Source: Liquidambar formosana (Eukaryota > Streptophyta > Magnoliopsida > Saxifragales > Altingiaceae). From it: a DNA stretch of 64,000 nt. Position 1 is the stretch's first letter, and each line of letters opens with the position of its first letter. This document shows positions 39,195 to 50,726 of this stretch, piece after piece. The translations under genes and the position numbers were made by a program. The stretch spans positions 62,001-126,000 of the forward strand of contig CM077821.1 of the NCBI GenBank assembly GCA_039720395.1, read 5' to 3'. Below the pieces are notes generated by a model. It ran no database searches and was not told where the DNA came from. It saw only the letters and a list, made by a program, of their open reading frames with translations.

Positions 39195-40282
39195 TGTTTG
39201 TGGGTCGCTGCGACGTGGAGTCAACGGAATCCACGTGGGTCGTATTCGAGGAGGTCAGCCACGTATGATGGTGGGACAGATGGAGGGATCCAGGTGGAGG
39301 AGAGAGAGAAGCGATCTGGGGTAGCTTTTGGAGTGGGAGATAGGCAGGGAGAGAGTCGACCTAGTGGGGCGCGACCCGTATTTGGAGAGGCTTCAGTCCA
39401 AATGAAGCCTTTTTGGAGAATCCCCTCAATCAAGGCAGAGATTCCTTGGTTGTTAGTGTTGTTGGTGAGGGGATTGAATGCCCCGTTAATGAGGCCAGGA
39501 GAGGCCTTTTATAGTGCTAAAGACCTGGGACAGCTGCTTGATGCAGGCGATGGCAGACCTAGGGTAATGGGAGAAGCAGACCTAGACCCTCCTGGGTAGG
39601 TCGGCTGCCATACCCTGTTCTGGTGCTGACACCCATGCCTGTAAGGCTTTTCGCCTGTACGAGGTATGGGTTGACCTGTCAGCTGTCCCATCATCTTTTG
39701 AGGTTGTTGTTGTGTCATGTCACTTCCCAGCTGTCCCCAGATCGACTATAGAGGTGCAATTCCCGATGCCATGGGTGCGACCTCCTTAGAGAGCCTTCTC
39801 TCCATCCACCAGACCAAGATCCTCCAAATGTCCCGAATGTTGATATAAGCTAAGGTTGGGCGACCTTGCTTGAAGGCCAAGCTCGTATCTGAGCTTCCTA
39901 GGTCCTGCCTCGACCTAGGCTAGTATTGGACTAGGGCCGTACCTCGGGGGCACTTCGAGGGGGATTGAATAGATCGCCTGCCTCGACTCCCATCACGCGA
40001 TGTGATAGGCATCCGATTCAAAGAGGTCGTAGCGACCCACCTTGAAATGGTTCGGGCATCCTCGATATAGAGGGCGTCCCTTCGGGAAAGGGCATCCTCG
40101 AGGGAGTGGCCGCTTCCCTCGAAGGTATGTCGATGTGGGCGTCGAGGCCATTCTGAATAGGATCGTCTAAGCAGTGCCATCTAGGCGATTGAGGCGGTGG
40201 GACAAGTCAACCTCATAGGTCAACTCTCCACGTGGCAAGGTATAATTGGTTTGACGTGGCAGCATGTTTTATGGTATCAACA
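39195..40282 (-). repeat. 3' LTR of the Tat element
   Basis: 1088 bp, about nine substitutions and no length change against the other LTR. The minus strand carries TATAAAAGG at 39505-39513. Confidence 0.97.
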
Positions 40283-40292
40283 TTTTGCCCCC
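40283..40292 (-). other. Polypurine tract
   Basis: On the minus strand GGGGGCAAAA directly abuts the 3' LTR, the expected place for plus-strand priming. Confidence 0.75.
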
Positions 40293-40310
40293 ATGCTTGC
40301 ATGTGAGCGG

Positions 40311-40327
40311 CACGTGCAGATCACGTG
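40311..40327 (+). promoter_or_regulatory. Paired G-boxes upstream of the antisense gene
   Basis: CACGTG occurs at 40311-40316 and 40322-40327, start to start 11 bp, about one helical turn. Plant bZIP and bHLH factors bind this core. They lie about 310 bp before the antisense TATA box. Confidence 0.5.
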
Positions 40328-40520
40328 CGAGCATGCATATGCCAGAATGCAGTACACATTGTCAGGCTTCGAACAGTTTTTCTGAGATGTGGTACCATCA
40401 CGCCGTCTTGACGCTACATGTTGATTTGCCCTTGACCGCCCTTTTGATATCCCTGGTCGACGTGACTCGTGATGAACAGCCCCCCTTGACTGACGTGTCA
40501 ACTTCTGGTGTGGCGAGGTG

Positions 40521-40570
40521 GATCGTTGCATTTAATGCGATGCGATGTTGAATCGTTGCATTTAATGCGA
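40521..40570. repeat. Short direct repeat in the antisense promoter
   Basis: 'atcgttgcatttaatgcga' occurs twice with a 30-bp period, just before the antisense TATA box. Confidence 0.9.
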
Positions 40571-40631
40571 CGTGATACCAATGCCGTAGACGTGACTCTT
40601 CGTATTCGAGGTAATGATGGTTTTTCTCTAC

Positions 40632-40640
40632 TATAAATAG
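40632..40640 (+). promoter_or_regulatory. TATA box of the antisense PMD gene
   Basis: TATAAATAG lies about 100 bp before the ATG at 40733 and is followed by a CT-rich leader. It is outside the LTR, so the antisense gene seems to have its own promoter. Confidence 0.75.
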
Positions 40641-43600
40641 GACCCTTTGATTCTAAGGGAGAACTTCATTGCTCTCTCTCCATCCTTCGCTTTCTCTCTC
40701 TAGAACCCTCATCTTCACTTCTTCCTGCAAACATGCCTCCTATCTTGTGCCACAAGGACGGTTCTGTGCCTAACGCTCCACCCAAGGAGGCATGGAAAAA
40801 CTCCTCATGGCTTCAAGATAACTTCTGGCAAATCGCCGAGAAAGGTAAACTTGAGAGGGTCGCCGCGATTGGTCAAGACATGTTGATGCCCACAGAAGAA
40901 GCGAAAGCTGATGATGGAGTCCCTGTTCTGGCTGAGGCAATACCTCGATTTCGCGTTGAGCGAGGTGATTGCCCTGAGTCAGGTTTTCTTTTTGCCTCTC
41001 ATTCTCAGGTTGGGACGGGGTGGTCTGACTGGGTGATTTATACTTTATCTCATCCCGCCACCAAAGTGCTCTTGGCCGATGCAGGGGTGACTAATGCGAT
41101 CCGGGTAAGTGGGAGTGATTACATTGTTCGTGACAAAAAGGCCTTAAGTTTTCTAGTGTCGAGATGGTGTACTGCGACTCACACCTTCATGACCTCTTGG
41201 GGCGAGTTTACCCCAACTTTGGAGGACGCTGTGGTTTTGACTCGTCTCGAACCTTTCGGGGTGGACGACTTATACAAAATCTCTTTGAGTGATAGCGAAC
41301 AGGAGGCCGAGGATTTTCTGAAAGAGGCCTTAGCGACCTCTGCTAAATTGAAATCAGTATATGGGAAGAAAGGCGACAATCCAGCTCGCAAGGCTAATTT
41401 TGCGAGCTGGATTCGCTTATGGTGGAAAGATTACCCTAAGAAACCCGAGGAAGGGCCTCCTATTAATGGGGCGAACTTTGGACATAAGTATAGCCTGGCG
41501 GCCTTCCTGAGTTACTGGCTGAGTCGCTACGTGTTGGAGGGCGCCCCAGAGGATGGGATTAGTGCAACAGTGTTTCCCATTGCCATTAAAATTGCCCAAG
41601 GACAGCAATTTGCCTTGGCACCAATATTCCTTGGCTCCCTATACCGTAGACTGGATATGCTTAAGTCGGACATCGAGAGGTCGATGGGTTGATTTAATGT
41701 GAACACCTTCGTCTCAGCCTCTTTTCTCCAAATGTTTTTGTATGAGCGCTTTAGGGGATACGGCCCAGCACCTTTAAAGTTTTCAGCCACCCGAAAGGAA
41801 ATGAAGGTAGTTAATGGGCAAGAGGTCGAGGTCGACGTGAAACAAGAGATGCCTCGAGCCTGGCGATGGAGAAAGGCATCTCCTCGTCGCCTTTGTGATT
41901 TTATTGATATTGAAAGAGTCTTTGAATCAAGACCCTACACAGACCGTCCAACAGCTATAAATTATCGTGAATTTTTTCTTGATGAGGCCACCCTTTGGAG
42001 ACCAGGGCGAGATGAGCTTACTGAGGCTCGATGCCGGATTTTTGTTGCTGTGGTGGCGACCCATCTGCCTGCCATTCAAGATGGCGAGAGACTCGTAGCA
42101 GTGTATAGTCCCAACAGGGTATTACGCCAGTTTGGATTTGACCAGGGCCCTCCCGCCTTTCTTGGTATTGCTCCTGCTGTTGATACGACCTTCCAGGATT
42201 TCCTCCTGCCCAACTTTCCCAAGTTCTGTGCCGAGATCAGCTCAATTTCCTTTCCGGGCATAAAGCGCGAGGGAGTGTATAGTGAGGGCGGTGTAACATT
42301 TTGGAATCGCACCTTGACTTCCCTCAGAGCATTTGTAGATTCCCCTCCTAAGGAGTGCACAATTCTCCCCATTTACAAAGGGGATTACTCTCTTCGTATC
42401 AAGGCGGCCCTGCCCAAGTCGGACCAGAAGAAAACTGTCACGGCAGAGGCGACTTCCCAGCCTGCTAAATCGAAGAAAAGGAAAGTTGCTGCCTTGACTT
42501 CCAAACCAGCAAAGGCAAGGAAGAGACAAGCAGGCGAGGTAAATCGTATTTCTTTTATGTACACGCGTATTTTGAATACTTTGATGCTATAACAATTGTG
42601 TTTGTTTTTTTTAGGGGTCGTCCGGACGCTTGATTATGGAGGAAGTCGAAGAAACTAGCGAGGCTTCCTTAGTAAGGAAGCCACGGGGTACCCTGGAGCA
42701 GCAAGGGACTGTTGCCTCGACAGCTCAGGTCGAGGTCGAGACAAGGGAGGTGCGTCGTGGTAAAGGCAAGGTGATGCGCACTCTCCTTGATGTGCTTTCT
42801 CCTAATTTTATTCCTATTCCCTCTTTTCAGGAGACCTTTGAGTCTGTCGATGAGGACGTAGGCGGTCCTGAGATTGTATTGGCGGGGGAGGGCCAAGGAC
42901 CCTTGGTTGTTTCCCCTGTGCAAGAGGTCGAGCAAGTTATAGAAAGGGAAATCGATACTGATGTCGACTTAACAGTTCCTTCACTTGGAGAGGATCATGA
43001 AGCCGAAGTCGATGAGGAGCTTGAAGATGAGGCTGATGGAGAGGAAGAGGTACTTGTGTAATACCCGTAATTTCTAAATAGGGTATTAAGGGTTTAATCT
43101 ATGGTTAGCGTAGTTAATCCCTTGATTTGTCAGATGATTACATGCATGGGTAATGCATGTGCATGATATTTCGAGGTTGGATGTGTTTGGATGCTTGTTT
43201 TGGTGCATTGAGTATATTTCGGATGCGTTTAGCCTTATTTGCAACTTAAGGGTTTAAGCTGCTGAAATTTGGCTAAGTGTTGGAGAAAAGTGAATTTTTG
43301 TAAATCTTCGTTTTAAAGGATAATTTTTGGCGGTAATGGGAGTTTATAATATTATAAGACATTGGTGATTTTATGGGATTTTATTAGCATGTTTGGATTG
43401 GGTTCCACGCATGTTTGTTTTAGGAAAATCTGTCGGGCGACAGATTTTGTACTAAAACTTGAAATTTAGATTTTGATATATTGGGTATTTGATTTTTTTG
43501 ATATTTTATTTGGATTCAAATGGGGGGTTATTTGCTTATTTTCATTAAATAACTTAAAGTAAAAGGAAGAAGAAAGAATGGAGAAGATTACTTAAATGTT

Positions 43601-43680
43601 TTTAATGAAAATAAGGCAGAGATGTGTACTGTGTGGGTTTATACACAATTGCCTGAGTTACTGGGCAATTTCAGCAAGGG

Positions 43681-43784
43681 ACGATCGATCGTGCCTTGGG
43701 GACGATCGATCGTGGGTGTCCCAGAAACATGATTTTGGTTCTGTTTTTCACGATCGATCGTGCCCTCAGACCACGATCGATCGT
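43681..43784. promoter_or_regulatory. Four ACGATCGATCGT palindromes in the solo LTR
   Basis: Perfect 12-bp palindromes at 43681-43692, 43702-43713, 43750-43761 and 43773-43784. They form two pairs with start-to-start spacings of 21 and 23 bp, near two helical turns, ending about 57 bp before the TATA box. They may be binding sites for a dimeric factor. Confidence 0.6.
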
Positions 43785-43840
43785 GCATCGCGGGTTTTGC
43801 AAATTTTTTTGCGTAAAATGACGAAAATGCCCCTTACCCC

Positions 43841-43849
43841 TTATAAAAA
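43841..43849 (+). promoter_or_regulatory. TATA box of the solo LTR
   Basis: TTATAAAAA at 43841, followed about 45-80 bp later by a (GA)n-rich stretch (about 43893-43925). This suggests the LTR is in plus orientation. Confidence 0.6.
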
Positions 43850-44985
43850 CCCATCCACACGATTTTAGACCAAAATCTGATATTTTTGGCCATGGAGAGA
43901 GAGAGAGAGAGGGAGAGAAGGAGAAGATGGGGTGGAGGCTCGACGGCGTCTCGCCGGAGCACGGCGACCCCGATCCGACGTCGGCAAGCTCGGATCTAGC
44001 GTATTTTAGCCCGATCTATGCGCATATGGTTATGGATTTGAGTTTTCTCTCTCTTGGAGGCTTAGGAATGCATTATTATGGTTGGATTCATATTCTCCAA
44101 CCTCTTGGTGGAGCTTGGAGCTTGTTCACGGCGTTGTGAGCTTGGATTTCGTGGGAGTTGGCATGGGTTGTCATCCTCACCAACTCTTTCGCATTTTTAG
44201 AGGTATTTCTCACATTTTGGAGTTAGGTTTTGTAATTTATTTTGGGTTATCATCTCATTCTTACATTTTTTGGGTTATTTATGCATATTGGGGAGTTTTA
44301 GTGGTGATTTGGAGTTGGGACCTCTGTCACCAACATCATCCATGGCATTTGGGAGCTAGGGCTTGGATTGGGAGCGTGCATTTGCATCCTAGGGCTTGGA
44401 GTTCATACTCACCACATTAAAGGTTTCATTTTTCCACGCATTTGGTTGAGGTAGGTGCAATTTACATAGGTTTAAACTATTGACATGATAATATGGTATA
44501 TATTATCATAGTAATTGGTATTTATGGGCTTTGAATATGTATATAAATGATTTATGGAATAAATCTTGAAAGAGAACTTTGGGTATTCGACAACATAAAT
44601 TGGAATTATGTTTATTAACAATTTTGGTTAATTGTATACATTCTATGGAATATAGATGTAGTGATTTTACGGTTACTTTCCCTGTTTATTCGAGGTTTTC
44701 GATTATGATTTCAAGGTTATAATCATTTATGAGAATTCATATGGTTATTATGATTTTGGGTATAATTATGAAGTTATTTGATTATGGCTTATATAGCATA
44801 CTTTGAAGATGATTTTGGTTATAAAATCATTTTATGGATTATCGCATTGCATGTTGGCATAATCATGCATTAAATGGATTTAATGAATACTGGGTAAAAG
44901 TATTGCATTAAAAAGGGGTCATTGGAATTGGACTACTTGCAGTCAATGGGACTTTGCGGTGTTTTCCATTCCTTTGGTCCTGGGG

Positions 44986-45065
44986 TACTTTCCGGTTCCA
45001 GGTAGGAACCCTTGTGTTCCCGAATCAGAGGCTACTTTCCGGTTCCAGGTAGGAACCCTTGTGTT
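44986..45065. repeat. 47-bp period duplication in the solo LTR
   Basis: 'tactttccggttccaggtag' and the following 13 bases occur at 44986-45018 and again at 45033-45065. Confidence 0.95.
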
Positions 45066-46694
45066 GTCCTCTTGGAGGTGGGTTTAAATCCTCCGTTTCC
45101 GCGCGAAGACTCCTGCGGGAGTGGTTGGTAATAAATGGATTAATGTAAATTGGACATGAGTCACATGCATTGGACATATGCATCATTTATTTTAAGTTAT
45201 GGGTTATATAACTTATTTTGAGATTTGTAATATACTGGGTTAGTATATTTTGATGTAAATGATATAATTGGTTTTATTTATATCATTGCTATAGTTTACT
45301 ATGTCAAATTGTATCTACTGAGTCGTCGGACTCACGCCTATTATTTTAAATGTTTTTCAGATAATCCAGGGATTGGTTATGCTATCTTGGGCGGAAGATG
45401 CTATTAGTGGAATTCTTTTAAGTTAATTGTTAATGTATTTTCATGGGAAGGAATATGTAATTAATTGGGTTTTCTATTGGGTTAATGTAAATGTAAATTC
45501 TATCCGGGTTGTAAATTTAATTACTTATGGTTGTGTATACGTGGAATGCGATGCATGGGATGATACCACCACCATGGATGACAGGAAATTTTTATATATG
45601 GATTTTCATAACAGGTTTTCACGATGGTATGTCCTATCTATGGATGGGTCATGCCGAAAATTCTTTTAAAATGTTGAGGATTTTAACACATGTCATCCAC
45701 GTTTTATCAAAGGACTTATTAAAGAAAAAGCTGGTTTTATTATCATTGATCACGGCTTAATTAATTTGGGTCGTGACAACTTGTGAGAGACGAGGAGGGT
45801 CAGGCCGGTTCTGGGAGCGAGCTTGTTGGTGAACACCCAATTCTGCAAGTATCCTCTGACACCGAAGACGATGCCGAGGACGACTCAACCCCCACCATTA
45901 TCATGCAGAAACCTAAAGGTACCTTTGCAGGGCACTCAGCTCCTCCAGAAGTGAGCAAGGACGGAGCAAGCATAGGCGAGGTACCCGCTGTAGTTAAGGG
46001 GAAAGCTCCGTCAGGTTCAACCCCTGAAACTCCTGGTAAATATTTCTCCATTACTGTTCCCCCTTTTTTTCGTTTTCCTTTAAATCATCTCCTTTTTCAT
46101 TTCATTTTTTTTGCAGCTCGACATGTTACCTTCCCAACTATCTTTAGCACCCCAAAATCTCATCTTGGAGGCAGGCGTCGCAGGGACCCAAAATTGGAAG
46201 GCATGGAGCAGGTCGAGGGTTTCTGGGTGAAGGTCGAGAAAGCCCCGCTAGTACGGGCGATTTTTGCGAAGTATGGGAACATCGCCCAGGGCTGCGAGTT
46301 TTTATCCTTCAGTATGAAATGCCAATGCATAAATTATCTGATCTTCATAGTGGAGACACTCCAAACTGAGAAGCCAGAGTCGCTCACTGCAGAAGATGTC
46401 GAAGCTATCGAGGATGGCTTAAAGGATTTAGCTCGTAGCGGCTTTCGCGTGGATTGGCTAGATGCCCGAGTCGCCCCTTTCCGTCCTCTCTTCAAATTCG
46501 TTGATGCGCACATGGACCTGCAGGATGTAGAGGTCGAGCTGAAGGCTCTTTACGAGCAGCGTTCATTATTAGAAGTTCGTATAGCCGATCTGGAAAAGCA
46601 GGGTGAGCAACTTAAGGCTAAAATGGTAGCGGCCCGAGCTGAAGTTGATGAAGCCCTTGATATTGATGGTGTCATGGCTGCCGATATTATTTGA

Positions 46695-46998
46695 TGTTTC
46701 CTTGTTTTTTTTTTGGACACATGATTTTTGTAATTTTTTTGAAGTAGGAAGAAGATGGATGTTGCAAGGTTATGATTTTTTTTGTTGTTGTTGGGTGAAT
46801 ACAGATGTATCTTTTTGTTGGGGCGGTGCCCTTTATGGTAGCTGTAACTTTTGAACTTAATGAATGGAAATATCTTCTTTTGCACATGAATTGAGTACAA
46901 AATCTATTCATTCCCCGTGAATTCTTCTGACATCGATAATTCAAAAGGAATCAAAAGATATCTTGCAAAAATGACAAAATAGCACTAAGTCGACTTCA
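46695..46998. other. Convergent 3' region between the PMD gene and pol
   Basis: About 300 bp separate the stop codons of the plus-strand antisense gene and the minus-strand pol. Terminators of both should lie here; no clear signals could be assigned. Confidence 0.5.
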
Positions 46999-49900
46999 TC
47001 AGGGGCAGTATGCTTTGATCCACATCGCATTGATAGGTGGAAGTAAATCATCAGAGTCTATTGGCGATATGCGATAGTACCCGCTTTCACTTGCTTCCCT
47101 TACGATGTAGGGACCTTCCCACTTAGGAGCGAACTTGTTAGGGGCTGAAAGGCCTCGCCTAACGAAGTCCTTAGTTTTTAGAACCAGGTCGCCCTCCTGG
47201 AACACCCTGGGTCGCACCATCCTGTTGTAGGATCGAGCTACCCTCTGTAGGTAGACTTGAGATTTCTCCAAGGCTTTATCCCTTCGTTCCTCCAATGCCT
47301 CAAGCTCAGCTCGCCTCGTGCCTGGGTCGACCTCACTAGCCAGAGCCATGCGAGCTGAGGGTATGGCGATTTCCACAGGAAGGACAGCTTCAGTCCCATA
47401 AACTAGGGCGAAAGGAGTAGTTCCAGTGGCTTCCTTCTTCGAGGTCCTATATGCCCACAGAGCCATAGGAAGTTGGTCGGACCATGATCGAGGCGACTCA
47501 TCTACCATCTTACTTAGGATTTTCAGGAGGGTTTTGTTGGTTGCCTCTGCTTGCCCATTCCCTTTGGGATAGTAGGAGGTTGACTTCACATGGGCGACTT
47601 GGTACCTATCAAGGAGGTTCCTGACATGTCGATTTACAAAAGGGGTCCCGTTATCAGACAAGATCCTGTTAGGGATGCCAAATCGACAGATGATGTTTTC
47701 TTTGATAAAATTGGCCACTGCTTCTCCTGTTGCTTTTCTGAGCGATACAGCCTCGACCCATTTAGTGTAACATTCCGTCGCCGCGAGGATCCATATATTT
47801 CCCCTCCCTCCCGGCGATATGGGTCCTATGAGATCCATTGCCCAAGTGTGGAAAGGCCATGGAGTCGAAATGCTCTGTAGTTCAACTGCAGGTGCATGGA
47901 TACGATTGGCATGCATTTGGCAAGGTTGGCATCTCTTGACATGTTGTGCTGCGTCAATTTCCATGGTCGGCCAATAATAGCCAATACGGAGTAGTTGTAG
48001 GTACAGCTTGGTACCACCTTGGTGCTCCCCACATACTCCTCCATGGACTTCTTCTAAAGCTCTCTGTGCTTTGAGGTTGGAGAGACATCGCATCGGTGCA
48101 CCCTCAATTCCTTTTCTGAACAACTCACCGTTCTTGACGAAATATCTGGGAGCTTTTCTCTGAATGACAATTGCATCTTTCTTTTCAAGAGGTAGGGCGC
48201 CTTCCGTGAGGAAATCAATGTAGGGTTGTCGCCAATCCCTTTCCTCCACGAGGTTACACTCTGCTGGGTCGGCCAGCTCGTGGCACTTGACACAAGCTTT
48301 CTGGATGCTGGCTGCATCTTGCGACATGGATGGCCAATAGTACCCTTGCCGCTGGATGCGCCGATACAGAGGAACTTCGTTCTGACCACAGTACTGCGAG
48401 TGCATCGTGTTTAAAATTTTGCGAGCCACCTCTTCATTGATGCACCGAGCTAGGACATGATCTGGCCTCATGTGGTACAGCTCGCCTTCAAGAACCACGT
48501 ATTTTTCCAACCCCTTGATTGTATTTAGGCGACTTTGTTTACTGGACAGTTGGTCAACTATCGGCTTTCTCCAATCATCTTTGGCCATCTCTTCTTCATG
48601 AATCAGGTCGAGCATAGTGCAGGGCATAGGTCGCCTGGTGACTTTGATGTCGAGTTCCTCCCCATGCATGGTGACCTTGGAAGCTAGAGTTGCAAGGGCA
48701 TCTGCATGTCGATTACCAGACCGAGGTTGATGCTCGACTCTGACCATTTCAAACCTATCCAGCAACTTCTGTACTATGGTTCTGTATGGTGCTAGGGCGA
48801 TTTCCTTTACAGCGAATTCTCCTGATGTTTGCTTGATCACCAGGTTGGAATCCCCCCGTATACAAAGGCGGATTGCCCCAATCTGAAGAGCAGTGAGGAG
48901 GCCGATCACGAGTGCCTCGTACTCAGCTTCATTATTGGTACAGGGGAAGGCGAGTCTGTAGGACTGGGACACTGTTTCCCCATCTGGGGTTGTGAAAACG
49001 ATTCCAGCACCTCCTTCTCCTCCTACTACCGACCCATCAAAACTCATGTGGTATTCTCCACCTACATTAGCCCAGGCTGCCTCGACCAAGTCTCCGGGGA
49101 TATCTTCTGCTAATGGCTCATGCTTGCCACTAGGGAAGTGGGCCAGCAGGTCGGCCAATGCTTGACTTTTGATTGCCGTGGGCACTTTGCAAAGGATATC
49201 AAATTCTGCCATGAGTAAAAGCCATCGAGCCGCCCTTCCTGACAAAGCAGGTCGAGTGAGGAGATATCGAAGTGGATCGCACTTTGTCATGAGGTGTAAC
49301 TCACGAGCCAGAAGATAATGCCTGAACTTTTGACAAGCGAAAACCAAAGCTAGGCAGTGTCGCTCGACTGGGGTGTACCGCACTTCTGGGCCGCGAGTGA
49401 CTCGACTTATGTAGTAGACAGGCTTTTCCTGCCCATCGACTTCTTGTGCTAGCAGGGCGCCTACCGAGTTTTCCGTCGATGTGAGGTACATTCTAAGAGG
49501 CTGTCCGGGTCGAGGTGGGATCATGGTGGAGGTAGAAGTAAGTGCTGCCTTGATTTTCTCGAAGGCGACTTGGTGCTCTTCCCCCCACTTGAAGGGCGCC
49601 TTCTTTTTCATCAAAGGACCAAATGGCTTCATCACTTCTGATAAAGCTGGGATGAAACGTCTCACATAAGAGACTTTACCAAGGAAACTCTTGAGTTGTT
49701 TTTGGGAAGTGGGAGGCGGCATTTCTTGTATAGCTCGAGCCTTGGAGGAGTCTATGTCGATACCATGTCGATGCACTAGAAAGCCAAGAAATTTTCCTGA
49801 AGAGACCCCAAATGCACACTTGAGGGGGTTCATGCGAAGCTGGTAACGGCGACATCTATCAAAAACAGCCTTCAAATCGACGACATGACTTGCTTGCGCC

Positions 49901-50726
49901 TTGGATTTGACCACTATGTCGTCGACATAGTCCTCCACCGTTTTGTGAAGCATATCATGAAATATGGCAGTCATGGCCCGCTGATATGTTGCCCCAGCAT
50001 TCTTCAGCCCAAAAGGCATGACATCATAATAAAAGTTGCCCATTGGTGTTCGAAAAGCAGTCTTTGGGGCATCCTCCCGAGCCATTTTGATTTGGTTATA
50101 CCCGCTAAAACCATCCATAAAAGAAAATAGCTCATGCCCTGCTGTCGCGTCGACCAGGGTGTCGAGGTTGGGCAGAGGAAACTCATCCTTGGGACAAGCT
50201 TTGTTGAGATCTCTGAAGTCGACGCAGCATCGAATTTGCCCATTCTTCTTTTTGACTGGTACGATGTTGGCGAGCCACTCAGGGTGCTGTATAGGCTTGA
50301 TAAAACCGGCCTCAAGAAGCTTTTCTATTTCTGCTTTGATTTGGAGCTCAAGTTCAGGTCGAAACACTCGAGCGGGCTGCTTCACAGGCCGTGAGGTTAC
50401 CGCAGCATTGAGGCGATGTACTGTGACCCTAGGGTCGAGGCCAGGCATCTCTTATAGCTCCAAGCAAAGACATCAGTGTAATCCTTAATCAAAGCAATTA
50501 TGGATCGCTTCTGTTCCAAAGGAAGTTGCTTACTGAGGAAGATCGGCCGTGGTGGGTCGCCTGGATCAGCAAGGTCAATCTTCTCAAGTTCCTCCTCCTG
50601 CGGTCTAGGCTCGTCCTGTAAGCATTCTGGTGCAGCCAACACCTCGGAGGAGTCGATGGTTGCACCTAAGCATTCTGTCAGGTGGGGGCTTAACCCTATT
50701 GGCCTGGGCTCTGCCCCCATTGACCG
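46999..50726 (-). pseudogene. pol: Tat-element pol: RT, two RNase H, zinc modules, integrase
   Basis: The frame continues directly from the gag UGA (50727-50729) down to about 50449-50453, where one base appears to be missing (AWSYK runs out of frame just before MPGLDP). From 50448 it is open for 1149 residues. Numbering from there: reverse transcriptase about 35-250 with YVDD at 174-177; degenerate RNase H about 310-440; second, intact-looking RNase H about 464-590 with D471, E507, D533, D583; two zinc-like modules about 625-735 and 737-850; integrase core with D872, D932, E968; C-terminal KWEGPY motif near the end. The second RNase H defines the Tat group. Only the frameshift visibly breaks it. 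Confidence 0.93.

Larger units (their letters stand above)
43057..45778 (+). mobile_element. Solo LTR of a second retrotransposon
   Basis: 2722 bp starting TGTAATACCCGTAATTTC and ending GGGTCGTGACA, with a perfect 5-bp duplication ACTTG at 43052-43056 and 45779-45783. No internal region, primer site or second LTR is present, so it is a solo LTR left by recombination. The TGTAATACCCG start is frequent in plant Ty3/gypsy elements with very long LTRs. Orientation is taken from a TATA box on the plus strand. Open frames inside (for example 43927-44420) show no domain. Confidence 0.93.
40733..46694 (+). pseudogene. Antisense plant-mobile-domain (PMD) gene of the Tat element
   Basis: Three exons, 40733-42538, 42615-43056 joined to 45784-46035 across the nested solo LTR, and 46117-46694, give 1026 codons with the introns (76 and 81 bp) and the solo LTR (with one copy of its duplication) removed. 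Exon 1 encodes a PMD: LSFLVSRWC, THTFMTSWGEFTPTLEDAVV and FLQMFLYERF are its hallmarks. Lys-rich, then very acidic stretches follow; the C-terminal part looks coiled-coil (ALYEQRSLLEVRIADLEKQG). PMD proteins such as MAIN/MAIL1 act in nuclear gene silencing and expression; the element's version has no known role. It is broken by an in-frame TGA at 41690-41692, just before the conserved second half of the domain, and by the solo LTR. Confidence 0.88.

Noticed and set aside
39108..39599. 163-residue open frame in the LTR, repeated at 53035-53547
   Set aside because: Duplicated because it sits in both LTRs; on the opposite strand to gag-pol and without a domain.
43927..44420. Two overlapping open frames inside the solo LTR
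   Set aside because: They lie in LTR sequence downstream of its TATA box and show no domain; coding is not supported.
43057..45778. Large intron of the antisense PMD gene
   Set aside because: The ends are TG...CA with an exact ACTTG duplication, not GT...AG, so an LTR insertion explains it better.
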